From: Thereva unica | Taxonomy: Eukaryota > Arthropoda > Insecta > Diptera > Therevidae | Reading direction: 5' to 3' | Assembly (NCBI GenBank): GCA_949987705.1 | Contig: OX465281.1 | Span: forward strand, 81,744,543-81,808,542 | Length of the DNA stretch: 64,000 nucleotides | In this document: piece by piece, positions 1 to 9,286 of the stretch | How positions within the stretch are numbered: position 1 is the first letter of the stretch | How the letters are laid out: each line of letters begins with the position of its first letter | Made by a program: the position numbers and the translations under genes | Notes under the pieces: model-generated | What the model saw: the letters and a program-made list of their open reading frames with translations, nothing else | What the model was told of the DNA's origin: nothing | The model's database searches: none

Positions 1-133
1 CAATTCTTTATTTAAAATTAAACATATATATGCGAGACACTTCTTAGCTGCTGGCTGCCATCTTTTAGAATGCGGCTCCCCCTCGTGTCTGTTTCTCGCA
101 TCCGTGTCGACAATTACTAGGGTTGCCAACACT

Positions 134-768
134 TATGATTGCTTAAGATTTGTACGCTCGTTACCGTACATTAAAGACTTGACGAAAGATTGGAAAAGTT
201 AACGAAAGATTGCTTAAGGCTATTATAGTTGGTATTATGACATTTCATAGGAGCGTAAAAAATCTTAAGGTATCTTAAGACCATTATAGTTAGGGCTTAT
301 AATAGCCTTAAGACGTTTTGACATTTGTAAAAGGTAAACAAATCGAGTCTGGGAAAGCTTCCAATAAATTAAAAAAAATGGAAATTAACAATAGTTTTAA
401 TGAGGAACTGATTGAATTAGTTCAAAACTGTTTTTTTTATTGTCTCTATTTATTTTTCTTACACAACACGTTCTAGGTTTTTTTTCACATCTGCTACCAA
501 TTTCACTAATAACGCCAAATTAATTAATAACTCCAAATTATTCATTTTGCAAAAAAAACGTTTTCTGAAACTAGAAACACTAAAGAAAATTACACTTTTC
601 TTATGATTGCTTAAGATTTGTACGCTCGTTACCGTACATTAAAGACTTGACGAAAGATTGGAAAAGTTAACGAAAGATTGCTTAAGGCCATTATAGTTGG
701 TATTATGACATTTCATAGGAGCGTAAAAAATCTTAAGGTATCTTAAGACCATTATAGTTAGGGCTACT
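134..768. repeat. Direct repeat pair (134-296 and 599-768) flanking a MADF-like ORF start
   Basis: About 165 bp beginning ttatgattgcttaagattt recurs almost identically 465 bp downstream. Each copy is itself partly palindromic: gcttaag-type and gagcg/cgctc ends face each other. Between them, an ATG at 378 opens MEINNSFNEELIELVQ, which resembles the first helix of a MADF domain (the DNA-binding partner protein of PIF/Harbinger transposons). The ORF stops after about 32 codons. Likely remains of a Harbinger-like element with duplicated ends; no clear target duplication was found. Confidence 0.45.
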
Positions 769-1079
769 GTCAGTTTGTTGAGCGGAGGTGATACACGACT
801 CAACACGCTACACGCAACACTCTGTATAATTACAATGCGATTTTATATGTGTGGGTGTGCATTCCAAATTATTTTCACCCAGAATCGCTTGACAGCAAAG
901 CCTTCTATATTTACAAGCAAAGCCTTCTACATTATAAATATAGAAGGCTTTGGGGTAAAGTGAATGTATTTTGTTGTTGTGGTTAAAGTGGAGGGAGAGA
1001 ATTAGAGAGAAAATTTCTTGATCCCAAATCCGTGTACATGTACGCTATTTTCGGTTCCTTATCTTCTCTATTCAAAGAC

Positions 1080-1272
1080 TGAAACAAAAATAAAATGGAA
1101 CACTAAAGTGATAGAAAATGGAATTAGAACAAACAGCTGATCAGAAAAGGCGAACGTGAGTCGCTTTAAAATCGAGACGCACTTCCCTCCCACCCGAACA
1201 CTCCCAGCATCCACAAATTTCGTGTTGAAAGATGGTGGGCGCGACCCGTCTAAACAGGCACATATATTAAAA
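1080..1272 (-). repeat. Dispersed repeat, inverted copy of 35461-35650
   Basis: About 190 bp matching the reverse complement of 35461-35650 with only scattered differences. Read on the minus strand it has an open frame containing CLDGSRPPSFNTKFVDAGSV and LTFAFSDQL. The same frame stays open in the other copy. The parent element is not recognised. Confidence 0.6.
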
Positions 1273-1639
1273 TGCCTCATTTCCCCTAGCGCGCATTCTT
1301 TCCATTGTTTAATTATATGGGACATCTCCAGAAAATTGCCATAAGCACTCTGGCTGGAGGTTTGTTTTCGACACTGGCTTACTCACATGTCAGTTACTAG
1401 TGAAAATCTGATTAGCTCGGCCATACTTCGGTGAGAGTGTTGCAACCAACAGGCGATTTTGTACACTAATTTTAATAGTAGTTGATAGCTGCGAGTTTAA
1501 AAAAATTAACATGTATTTGCAGTATAAGTAATTTATTGTGCAAAACTTGAGAATTCATTTTTCCGTCAAGTTTTCTTCGTTTCTGAAATACCAAATAATT
1601 TTTAAGATATTCTGTTTATGATATACTTGACAACGTAAT

Positions 1640-1789
1640 ATGGGAGACACAGAGGCTCCTGTGACAGGAATGGGAGTCCTATTCAGACCGTTCATAATAT
1701 TTATGGCTTGTGTAATATTTCTAGCAGGAATTAACAAGTCCATTGGTGTTCGCCGGACATACGTTAGTCTTTTATTAAAGATTTTTGAG
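1640..1789 (+). CDS. Gpat4: Glycerol-3-phosphate acyltransferase (GPAT3/4 family), coding exon 1
   Basis: First coding exon, 50 codons, starting at the ATG at 1640. It encodes an N-terminal hydrophobic segment (about residues 13-31) followed by GVRRTYVSLLLKIFE, which lines up with the N-terminal membrane anchor and the GISEIYMKILVKTLE-type stretch of vertebrate GPAT3. The exon ends GAG|gtaata at 1789 in phase 0. The next exon begins with the YGR.NIE.A residues expected in this family. GPAT3/4 enzymes transfer an acyl chain to sn-1 of glycerol-3-phosphate in the endoplasmic reticulum, giving lysophosphatidic acid for triacylglycerol and phospholipid synthesis. The Met at codon 11 is a possible alternative start. 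The 5' UTR and promoter were not identified. The family assignment is strong once all exons are read together; this exon alone is short. Confidence 0.8.
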
Positions 1790-3212
1790 GTAATATTAAA
1801 TACACACTATCTACATCTTGATAAAATAATCTTTAGCCAATTTTAAGATCATCAGATTTTAATTTTTTACTTGCGAATAAGCAAACGTCACGTAAATACT
1901 TAAGATTTGGAATGATACCACTAGTGACCTTTGCCCAAACATCGTATCAGAGTAATTGCCAAGGCTTAATTTACGAAAAAGTAAATTTTATACAAAGAAA
2001 TTTCGCATACTTTAGAATATATGGCCTTTTCCCCGGATGGATTTTTTGATTACTTTAGACAGATTATTGTGTATAGTATAGTATACTCGTAGGTCGGATG
2101 ATAGTTTCACAGTTTCGAATGTATCTGGGATTGAACAATTAATTTTACGTATTTTCAGATTTATCATCGAGCAAATATGTAGGCATTAATGCATTAGATT
2201 GTACATTGTACTAAGGATGTTGCAACAAACGAGTTTAATATTGTATCTCGGCGAAACTCTAAGGCCGAAGTGCAAACAAATTGGCCTTAAAAGCCAGCTT
2301 GACTGAAGGCTTTCCCCGATGAATAATACTTCAGCAAATGTCTGTGCATATTTGAACTTTCATGGTCTTGATTTTAAAACTAACATTACCTTAAAATATT
2401 ACTAAATTTTTTACATATATTTTTTAATTTATTTTAATTCTTGTAATTGTACCAAAATGCATTACTGCTACTATAAGTGCAAATTTCTTTCTTTTTATAA
2501 ATAACCTTATGAACGAAGGCGCACGATAGACACGTAGAAGGATTACTTTAAAATTAGTTAATAAAAAGTTTACAACTTATTTTATAAGTGTATTTAAAAC
2601 TTATCACACAAAGATTTGGCGCTGGATGACTGGGATTATGTAGTTTTTAGTAAAAACTACATTTTGTGTAATAAGTTTAGGACAAATAATTTAATATCCA
2701 AAACATTGCAACACATTTTTGAGTGAGTGTACATATAGATGAGTCGTACAAGTCCTTAAGCCAATTAAATTGAAAATCTATAAAACGATAATAAGACCAA
2801 TAAATAACTAACTTCTGAAACAGTTAGTTTAATGAAAGAAGGCAGTTCAATTAATTATATTACGTGTATGTGAAACTGCTTAATTCTGTAATGTCTCAAC
2901 AACAACTTAACAAAATTTCAGCTGGGTTTTTTACTTTTAATTCCTTTGTCCGGTGGCGGTGTTAATTTTCATATTTACAAGAACATGGTAGATAATTCCA
3001 AAAGGCTATATAGCACGCTTCAATAACCATCAACTCCGCTGCTTTGCCGATGTGTTTCGATAATGTATCATTTAACTTTTGATTAGCAGAACATATTTGG
3101 ATTTATTCTTCTTTAATTCTATTCATCATCTTCGTTGCCCCCAAAAATTTTGATCCAGCGTTCTCGATCTTGCCTGTTGGTACATTTTTAAGTCGTCTTT
3201 TTATCTCTTTCT
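1790..3212. other. Intron 1 proximal part, nothing recognised
   Basis: AT-rich intronic DNA between exon 1 and the RTE-like insertion. No protein similarity, strong repeat or RNA gene was seen in it. Confidence 0.5.
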
Positions 3213-3226
3213 ATGTGTTCCTAGTG

Positions 3227-5516
3227 TCATGTGTTGATAGACCGCCGCCACCTTTCGGGTCTGATGACGGTACGAACGTACCGAGGTGCCAACTTCGACT
3301 CGGATCACTATCTTGTTGGTATGGTGCTCCGAGAGCGCATTACAACGCTGAAAAGCTTTGTATCCGCTGATCAGGCTCGAATCAACACAGCTGCACTACG
3401 CAATGAAATGGCCAGAAACAGCTACGGTCATGCATTAGAACTCGCCCTAAGTCCTGGGGATGAGATGCCGGGCGTCGAAGAGAACTGGACCCGCCTTAAA
3501 AATACTGTCATTAGTACTGCTGATTCCATCTTAGGCAGAAGTCGTAAAGATCGGAACGACTGGTTCGATAATGAATGCAAGCTGGCAACTGAACGTAAGA
3601 ATGCTGCGTACCGAGCCATGCAGCAGTCTCAGAGAACACGGGCACGCGAAGAGAACTATAAAGAGCTCAGAAAAGAAGAAAAGAGAATTCACAGACGGAA
3701 AAAGGAAGCCTGGGAAAAAAATCTCGTCTGTGAGCTAGAACAGTACAGAGAACGACGGCCGCACCAGGCGCGGGAGTTCTACCAAAGAGTCCGCAGTATG
3801 ACGCAATTCACACCACGTTGCACATACTGCAAGGACAAAGAAGGGAATCTGATCACCGATCCTAAAGGCATCTTGGAGCGATGGGAAGGGCACTTTCATG
3901 AATTGCTAAATGGCGAGCTAACTGAGGATTCGGAGGCTCCACCAATATCTGATGACAATGCTATGCTGCCGCCACCAAGCATAGAAGAAGTTAGCAGAGC
4001 CATCAGCCGGCTCAAAAACAACAAGGCCTCGGGTGCAGACGGCATCGCAGCGGAGCTGGTTAAATATGGAGGGCCTACATTACACCAAGCGATTCATGAA
4101 TTAATTGTGCAAGTATGGGAGCAGGAAGTGATGCCAGAAGACTGGAGAAAAGGCATCCTCTGTCCGGTACACAAAAAAGGAGATATCACAGCGTGCAGTA
4201 ATTATCGCGGTATAACGTTGTTGAGTACCGTGTATAAGATATTCTCCGCTATCCTACAAAACAGGATGGCCCCATACGCCAGAAACATCATAGGCCATTA
4301 CCAGTGTGGCTTCAGCCCAGGCAAATCAACGACTGATCAGATTTTCACCTTGAGGCAGGCTATGGAAAAATGTCTAGAGTTCCAAAACTCAATTCAACAC
4401 CTCTTCATAGACTTTAAAGCCGCCTATGATAGCATAGCCAGGGTAGAACTCTACAAAGCCATGAGAGAATTCGGCATCCCCAACAAACTGACAAGACTAT
4501 GTAGGTTGACCATGATCAATGTGTCAAGCCAAGTAAAGGTATCCGGAACACTGTCCAGACCAATCAACATCTATAATGGACTCCGACAAGGGGACGGTCT
4601 GGCCTGCCTCCTTTTCAACCTGGCGTTGGAGAAAGTGATCCGAGATTCGGGCGTGACATCAAGGGGTACAATCCTCCACAAGTCCACCCAATTACTGGCT
4701 TACGCAGACGACATTGACATCATTGGAAGAACAACAACAGCTGTACAAGAAGCTTTCACTCAGATTGAGCAAGCGGCAGGAAATCTGGGACTGCACATTA
4801 ACGAAAGCAAAACAAAGTACATGGTGGCCTCGTCTGGAAGAACACCTAACATTGGTCCCACAATCAAGGTAGCGGAACACGAGTTTGACGTGGTAAAATC
4901 ATTTACCTACCTTGGGTCAATAGTAGCAGCCGACAATAGCATGGAACCAGAAATACGCGCACGACTGCTAAAAGCCAACAAAGCCTACTATAGTCTGTCA
5001 AGGCTCTTCAAATCCAAATGTCTAACCATAACGTCTAAACTTTTACTATATAAGACGATGGTCTTACCCGTTCTCACATATGCATCCGAAACGTGGGTGC
5101 TTAGCAAAAAGCACTCAAACCTCTTGGGCGTGTTTGAGAGGAAAATACTTCGGAGGATTGTTGGCCCCGTATGTGAGGAAGGACGATTCCGGAGACTCTA
5201 CAATGACGAGATCTACGAGCGCTATCGCGACATAGATGTTGTGAAGAAAATAAAGCTCGGTAGGCTCCGGTGGGCAGGGCATCTAGCTCGTATGAGTGAA
5301 GATGAGCCTGCTCGGAAAGTTCTCTGCGGTAAGACCTATGGGGTGCGACAGCGAGGGAGGCCCAACCTTCGCTGGAAGGATGGCGTGGACCAGGACGCTC
5401 AGAGTTTAGGGATGCCAAACTGGATGACATCGGCTCAGAATCGGGACCGGTGGAGAGAACAGTTGCGCGAGGCCAGGACCGGAACCCGGTTGTAGAGCCG
5501 TTAAAGAAGAAGAAGA
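3227..5516 (+). mobile_element. 5'-truncated RTE-like LINE with 14-bp target duplication
   Basis: The insertion is bounded by perfect 14-bp duplications ATGTGTTCCTAGTG at 3213-3226 and 5517-5530. Its 3' end is a short AAG-repeat tail (5504-5517), not a plain poly-A, which is typical of RTE-group elements. It is truncated at the 5' end inside the endonuclease domain. The single long frame is unbroken, so the insertion is likely recent. A diverged fragment of the same family (C-terminal end only) is at 63341-63466. Confidence 0.88.
3231..5495 (+). CDS. LINE reverse transcriptase (RTE-like), N-terminally truncated, frame intact
   Basis: Open frame of 754 codons ending in TAG. The first residues include RGANFDSDHYLV, the C-terminal SDH motif of an APE-type endonuclease whose remainder is missing because the element is 5' truncated. 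The true start is therefore absent; the first in-frame ATG is at 3267. A basic linker follows, then the reverse transcriptase: SGADGIAAEL, motif A FIDFKAAYDSI, GLRQGDGLACLLFNLALE and the catalytic LAYADDIDIIG (codons about 485-495). The C-terminal part has TYASETW, LRWAGHLARM and RQRGRPNLRW blocks, as in RTE-group LINEs. The protein copies element RNA at a nicked chromosomal target. The frame is free of stops over 2.26 kb, but without the endonuclease this copy cannot be autonomous. Confidence 0.88.
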   Translation: MLIDRRHLSGLMTVRTYRGANFDSDHYLVGMVLRERITTLKSFVSADQARINTAALRNEMARNSYGHALELALSPGDEMPGVEENWTRLKNTVISTADSILGRSRKDRNDWFDNECKLATERKNAAYRAMQQSQRTRAREENYKELRKEEKRIHRRKKEAWEKNLVCELEQYRERRPHQAREFYQRVRSMTQFTPRCTYCKDKEGNLITDPKGILERWEGHFHELLNGELTEDSEAPPISDDNAMLPPPSIEEVSRAISRLKNNKASGADGIAAELVKYGGPTLHQAIHELIVQVWEQEVMPEDWRKGILCPVHKKGDITACSNYRGITLLSTVYKIFSAILQNRMAPYARNIIGHYQCGFSPGKSTTDQIFTLRQAMEKCLEFQNSIQHLFIDFKAAYDSIARVELYKAMREFGIPNKLTRLCRLTMINVSSQVKVSGTLSRPINIYNGLRQGDGLACLLFNLALEKVIRDSGVTSRGTILHKSTQLLAYADDIDIIGRTTTAVQEAFTQIEQAAGNLGLHINESKTKYMVASSGRTPNIGPTIKVAEHEFDVVKSFTYLGSIVAADNSMEPEIRARLLKANKAYYSLSRLFKSKCLTITSKLLLYKTMVLPVLTYASETWVLSKKHSNLLGVFERKILRRIVGPVCEEGRFRRLYNDEIYERYRDIDVVKKIKLGRLRWAGHLARMSEDEPARKVLCGKTYGVRQRGRPNLRWKDGVDQDAQSLGMPNWMTSAQNRDRWREQLREARTGTRL

Positions 5517-5633
5517 ATGTGTTCCTAGTGGCCATCTTTCCTCGGACGTTTGGGGAAAAGGATTTTTGGGTGCACTTTTTTTTTGTATATTTGGTACAAA
5601 TATCATGTTCATGATTCAATCTCATCTGCTTCT

Positions 5634-6048
5634 CTTTTTTTTTATGTGATAGACTAGAGGCTTAGGGAAAGCTCCTTTGTACTGTTCGAGTGCAATGTCG
5701 AACAGCAGCTCTAGTCGGAAGATAGAGAAGTAGGAAGGAGCTGCCTCAACCTAGCCGCGATATTTTTTATTCCAGCACTTCGCGACTCTGGCATCGGGGC
5801 ATCGAGAAACAACTCGCTGGAGTGTTATGCCTCCTGAAACGAGTTAAATCTCATCAGCCAACCGATGACATGCGCTTGGTGGAGCGGGGAAGGACTAGCG
5901 AAGGCTATAACAGAAGGAATCAGGAATGTAAAGAGGGGAGAAGAAAGAAGGAAAGGGGAAAGTGGAAAAGGTGAAGGACCGTGGAGCTGGCCGAAATTCA
6001 AACCTGGGACCTCTGGGATAGTAGTCAGGCGCCTTACCTCTAGACTGT
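5634..6048 (-). repeat. tRNA-derived SINE, copy 1 (diverged)
   Basis: Minus-strand SINE related to the copies at 8532-8987 and 19237-19683. The 3' tail ends in CACATAAAAA (reverse at 5634-5648). The tRNA-like head is mutated: the box B counterpart at about 6000 reads as a degenerate GGTTTGAATTTC, and the head stops short at its box A side. Confidence 0.75.
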
Positions 6049-6189
6049 GTTTTAACTGGAAACTCAAAACCGATGAAACGAAACAACTTCTGCAATGGTT
6101 TTATTATGGTTTTGTATAATTTAAATTTGCTCTCCAATTTATTCTTTTAGGCTTAAATTATTTCGACATTCTGTAGTATGTTTTGTTCA

Positions 6190-7165
6190 CTAGCAGTATT
6201 ATTTTAATTTCTGCCGTAATATTGGTTTTGTTAATTTCAGTTCCAAAGCAGGTAAACTCGTTTACGGGTTTTATGTTATATCTGTCGATTAGTATATTTT
6301 GTTCTGTTCTTCCTCTTATATTTCTATATCTATCAGATGCTACACTTTATTTTCGTTGATGATAAGTCCAGAATTTGATGCTGCTTTTTCTAACGCTAGG
6401 TAGGCTTCCTTTGCTGCAGTCATTGCCCTGCCTATGATGACTATATCATCTTTATATGCCATTAGCTGAACAGACTTGTTTAGAATTATCCCTCTGAATT
6501 CAATACGTGCCTCGGACCGTTTTTTCTAATAAAATGTAAGAAGGATAGTGAGTCCCCTTGTCTGAGGTCTGTAGTCGTTTCAAAGGGCATCGATACATTG
6601 CTATGTATTCGTACTTTGTTTATCACTCGACTCAATGAGGTTTAAGTGAGCTGAATTATTTGGTCTGAAAAATTCAGTTTGACCAATGCTTCATAGATTG
6701 AATATAGGTAATTGCAAATTCCTTGTTCATACTGGTGCAATAAGCGAGTATACAGGATATACGAGAATATATTATGTGCTACTTTCAGTAACGTAATTCC
6801 TCTGTATTTGGAACATTCAAGTGGAGTCCCTTTTTTTGTGTAGAGGACAGATTATTCCAACTTTCCATTCGTTAGGTAATTCTTTATGCCTCCAAATGTA
6901 TTCTCTTCCTGCTGTGCTCTAGCATTCCTGGTTCTTTCGTCAATATCAAATGTGGGTCCACTATGTCCTTTGCGTTGATCTAAGAGTTTACTGAAATGTT
7001 CTATCTATCCATTTGGTACTTGTCCTGTCTCGCTTAGAATATTTGCCTGCATGTCTTTGCAAGTTGAGGTCTTAGGTTTAAATTCTTTTAATTCTGTTGG
7101 CACGCTTATCTACTGCTGCTTTTATATTTGAAATGTATGTGAATTAGCAGAACATTTTCCTCTAT
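6190..7165 (-). pseudogene. Decayed RTE-like LINE reverse transcriptase fragment
   Basis: Minus-strand remnant. Reverse translation gives DLRQGDSL near 6555-6580 and AYKDDIVIIGRAMTAAKEAY followed by LIINENK at about 6350-6465. These match the LRQGD and YADD blocks and the GLxINxxK stretch of RTE-type RT. The catalytic box is mutated (YKDD in place of YADD) and stops and frameshifts are frequent. The fragment runs into the TIR element at 7166. Confidence 0.65.
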
Positions 7166-7622
7166 ATGAACCGTTGGGAGTCATAGTGGCGTAAGTCATG
7201 TTTTATTAATTCGGAGTAAAATGAAACTCCGCGTTGTTCTTCAAAAAAAAAATCCCGTCTAGAGATACGAATAGTAATTCTTTTATGCCACTTTATAAAC
7301 TATCAAAATTTTAGAATATAAGCTTTAGTTTGTTTTTTCAGTCAAAACAACCCTTTTACAAGCTTTATACATAATATTAACTTCGTTTTCTGTGTGGGAC
7401 AAATTTTGCGACCGATTTTTCGGCCACTTCCCGATATCCGGTGATGCTCAAATTTGGCACAAACCTTTGGTTCTGAAGACATCGTCTGGGGTTCTAACGG
7501 TAACTTATAGCTACTTTTAATATGGGGCTGAACAGGGTGATGCGTAAATAGTATAATTTAGTTTTAACTCAATTTTTGAAAATTTTTGACTTACGCCACT
7601 ATGATTCTCAACGGTTCATATG
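7166..7622. mobile_element. TIR element (MITE), about 455 bp
   Basis: Terminal inverted repeats GAACCGTTGGGAGTCATAGT (left) and ACTATGATTCTCAACGGTTC (right) extend for about 35 bp, including GTGGCGTAAGTCA. It lies at the end of the RTE remnant. The interior is non-coding. The flanking ATA-like bases could be part of the TIR or the target duplication. Confidence 0.75.
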
Positions 7623-7891
7623 ATGTATCTTCTATACACTTAGCTCTAGGTAGGCGTTCATCGCCTATTATATTTCTTGTGATTCAAAAATGTAAGATTA
7701 TTATTATTATAATATTTCGACAACTATCACTGTAGTCATTGAAGACTACGAATCATTAATAAAATTTTGGGATTAATTTAAAGTTTTGAATTTGTAATAT
7801 CTTACTTAGAATGACTTTTGCAAAATAGAAAAAAAGCTAATTAAAAAAATAAAATATTATTCTAAACAACTTAATATTTTGTTATTTTTAG

Positions 7892-8158
7892 TATGGAAGA
7901 CAAAATATTGAAACTGCAAGAAAGAGAACACTAAAGGAAAAGGATTCATCAGATCCAATAGAAGACTGCAGCTCAGAAGAAGAGTTTGATAACCAGCACA
8001 AAAATGAGATTATTCCAAATGAAAATGGATATTTATCAGATGCCCATTCCCATACTGGTAATTCCGTAATTACTCGTGATACTCTTAAATTATTACCCAA
8101 TGGCGACTCAAAGCAAGCAACAAATCAAACAGAAAATGAAAAAGTAAATGATGGAGAT
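7892..8158 (+). CDS. Gpat4: GPAT3/4-family acyltransferase, coding exon 2
   Basis: Coding exon of 89 codons (protein residues about 51-139), acceptor tttttag|TAT at 7891/7892 and donor GAT|gtaagt at 8158/8159, both phase 0. It begins YGRQNIETARKRTLKEKDSS, then becomes an acidic, Ser/Asn-rich linker with CSSEEEFD and SDAHSHTGNS. This is the cytosolic linker between the first membrane anchor and the conserved region of GPAT3/4, a part that is poorly conserved in the family, so the match rests on the first residues and on the splice phase. No stop codons or frameshifts are present. Intron 1 (1790-7891) contains an RTE-like LINE, a SINE, an RTE remnant and a TIR element. Confidence 0.78.
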
Positions 8159-8357
8159 GTAAGTATTAAATTCTATATTATTTAACCTATTGCGTTACAA
8201 GGTCGTGCCTTTCTTTCTCTAGATGTTTACTTGTACGGTTCACTCTGACAAATCGGCTGTGTCTTTTTTTGTGTGTTCCTATGTTTATTTATTTATTTAT
8301 CTACGCCAATCGGCATTATACATACACAGATTACATTAGATTACAAATAGGTTATAC

Positions 8358-9193
8358 CAGGGATTCCCAACTTTTCTGTGGTGCGGGCGCATTCGAGATT
8401 GCAAAACAAACTGGTGGGCACCAGTCAGATTTAAAAAAGAAAACAAAATTAAATATTATGTCCTTAGCAAAAAAAAAAACAATAAAAATGCGGCCAAATT
8501 GTGGGACCAAACCGACAGAGTCACTGCCCAGGGCCTCGGTAGTCTAGAGGTAAGGCGCCTGACTGCTATCCCCAGAGGTCCCGGGTTCGAATCCCGGCGG
8601 TGCCACGGTCCTTCGCCTTTCCCACCTAACTTTCCTTCTTTCTTCTTCCCTCTTTACATTCCTGATTCCCCTGTCATAGCCTTCGCTAGTCCTTCCCCGC
8701 TCCACCAAGCGCATGCCATTGGTTGGTTGATGAGATTCAACTCGTTTCAGGAGGCATAACACTCCAGCGAGTTGTTCTCGACGCCCCAATGTCAGAGTCG
8801 CGAAATGGTTGTGAGTAGGTGGAATAAAATATCGCGGCTAGGTTGTGACAATTACTTCCTTCTCTTCTATCTATCTTCCGGCTAGAGCTGCTGTTCGACA
8901 TTCATTCTATACGAAAAATAGATTGTCGACAGTACAAAGGGACTTTCCCTAAGCCTCTAGTCTGTCACATAAAAAAAAAAAAAAAAAAAAAATTGGCTTG
9001 GTGGATTAGACAAATTTTAGTGTAGCCAATTTAGGGATTTTCACACATCTAGCAAGATTTTAAAAATTAAAGTCACTTTTAATTTTTTTTATATTTAAGG
9101 TTTTTTTTTCGTATTACAGCACTTTGTCGCGGGCATAATTAAATATCTCCGCGGGCACATATGCGCCCGCGGGCACGAGGTTGACAACCCCTG
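8358..9193. mobile_element. Non-autonomous hAT element with 8-bp target duplication, carrying a SINE
   Basis: Ends CAGGGATTCCCAAC (left) and GTTGACAACCCCTG (right) are imperfect inverted repeats. They are flanked by perfect 8-bp duplications GGTTATAC at 8350-8357 and 9194-9201, the hallmark of hAT insertion. The target is the 3' UTR of the LINE on the minus strand. A complete SINE (8532-8987) sits inside, so the order of events was LINE, then hAT, then SINE. Subterminal GCGGGC repeats are GC-rich. No transposase is present. Confidence 0.9.
8532..8987 (+). repeat. tRNA-derived SINE, copy 2 (best preserved)
   Basis: The head is tRNA-like: box A TAGTCTAGAGG at 8540-8550 and a perfect box B GGTTCGAATCC at 8584-8594, ending CGGCGGTGCCA. 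These form an internal RNA polymerase III promoter. A body of about 300 bp follows, then the tail GTACAAAGGG...TCTGTCACATAAA and a poly-A run (about 8969-8991). The tail resembles the 3' end of the LINE at 37692-39629, which may supply the reverse transcriptase. Other copies are at 5634-6048, 19237-19683 and, as a tail fragment only, 58482-58540. Confidence 0.9.
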
Positions 9194-9286
9194 GGTTATA
9201 CAAAAAAAGATAACGTTCGGAGAAAGGACAGAATTAATTAAATAAGATTTGATTACAAAATTGTACAATATTTAACATATGAAAAT

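Noticed and set aside
134..768. A pair of long terminal repeats of a retrotransposon
   Set aside because: Only 300 bp lies between the direct repeats, there is no primer-binding site or polypurine tract, and the ends do not show TG..CA.
1555..1743. Minus-strand ORF over GPAT exon 1
   Set aside because: Shadow frame of the plus-strand exon with no similarity to known proteins.
5101..5625. 174-codon minus-strand ORF at the 3' end of the RTE-like LINE
   Set aside because: Antisense shadow of the RT C-terminal coding sequence, with biased composition from the opposite strand.
8532..8605. A tRNA gene with good A and B boxes
   Set aside because: The tRNA-like part continues into a SINE body with a poly-A tail, and related copies exist at 5634-6048 and 19237-19683; the acceptor stem does not pair fully.
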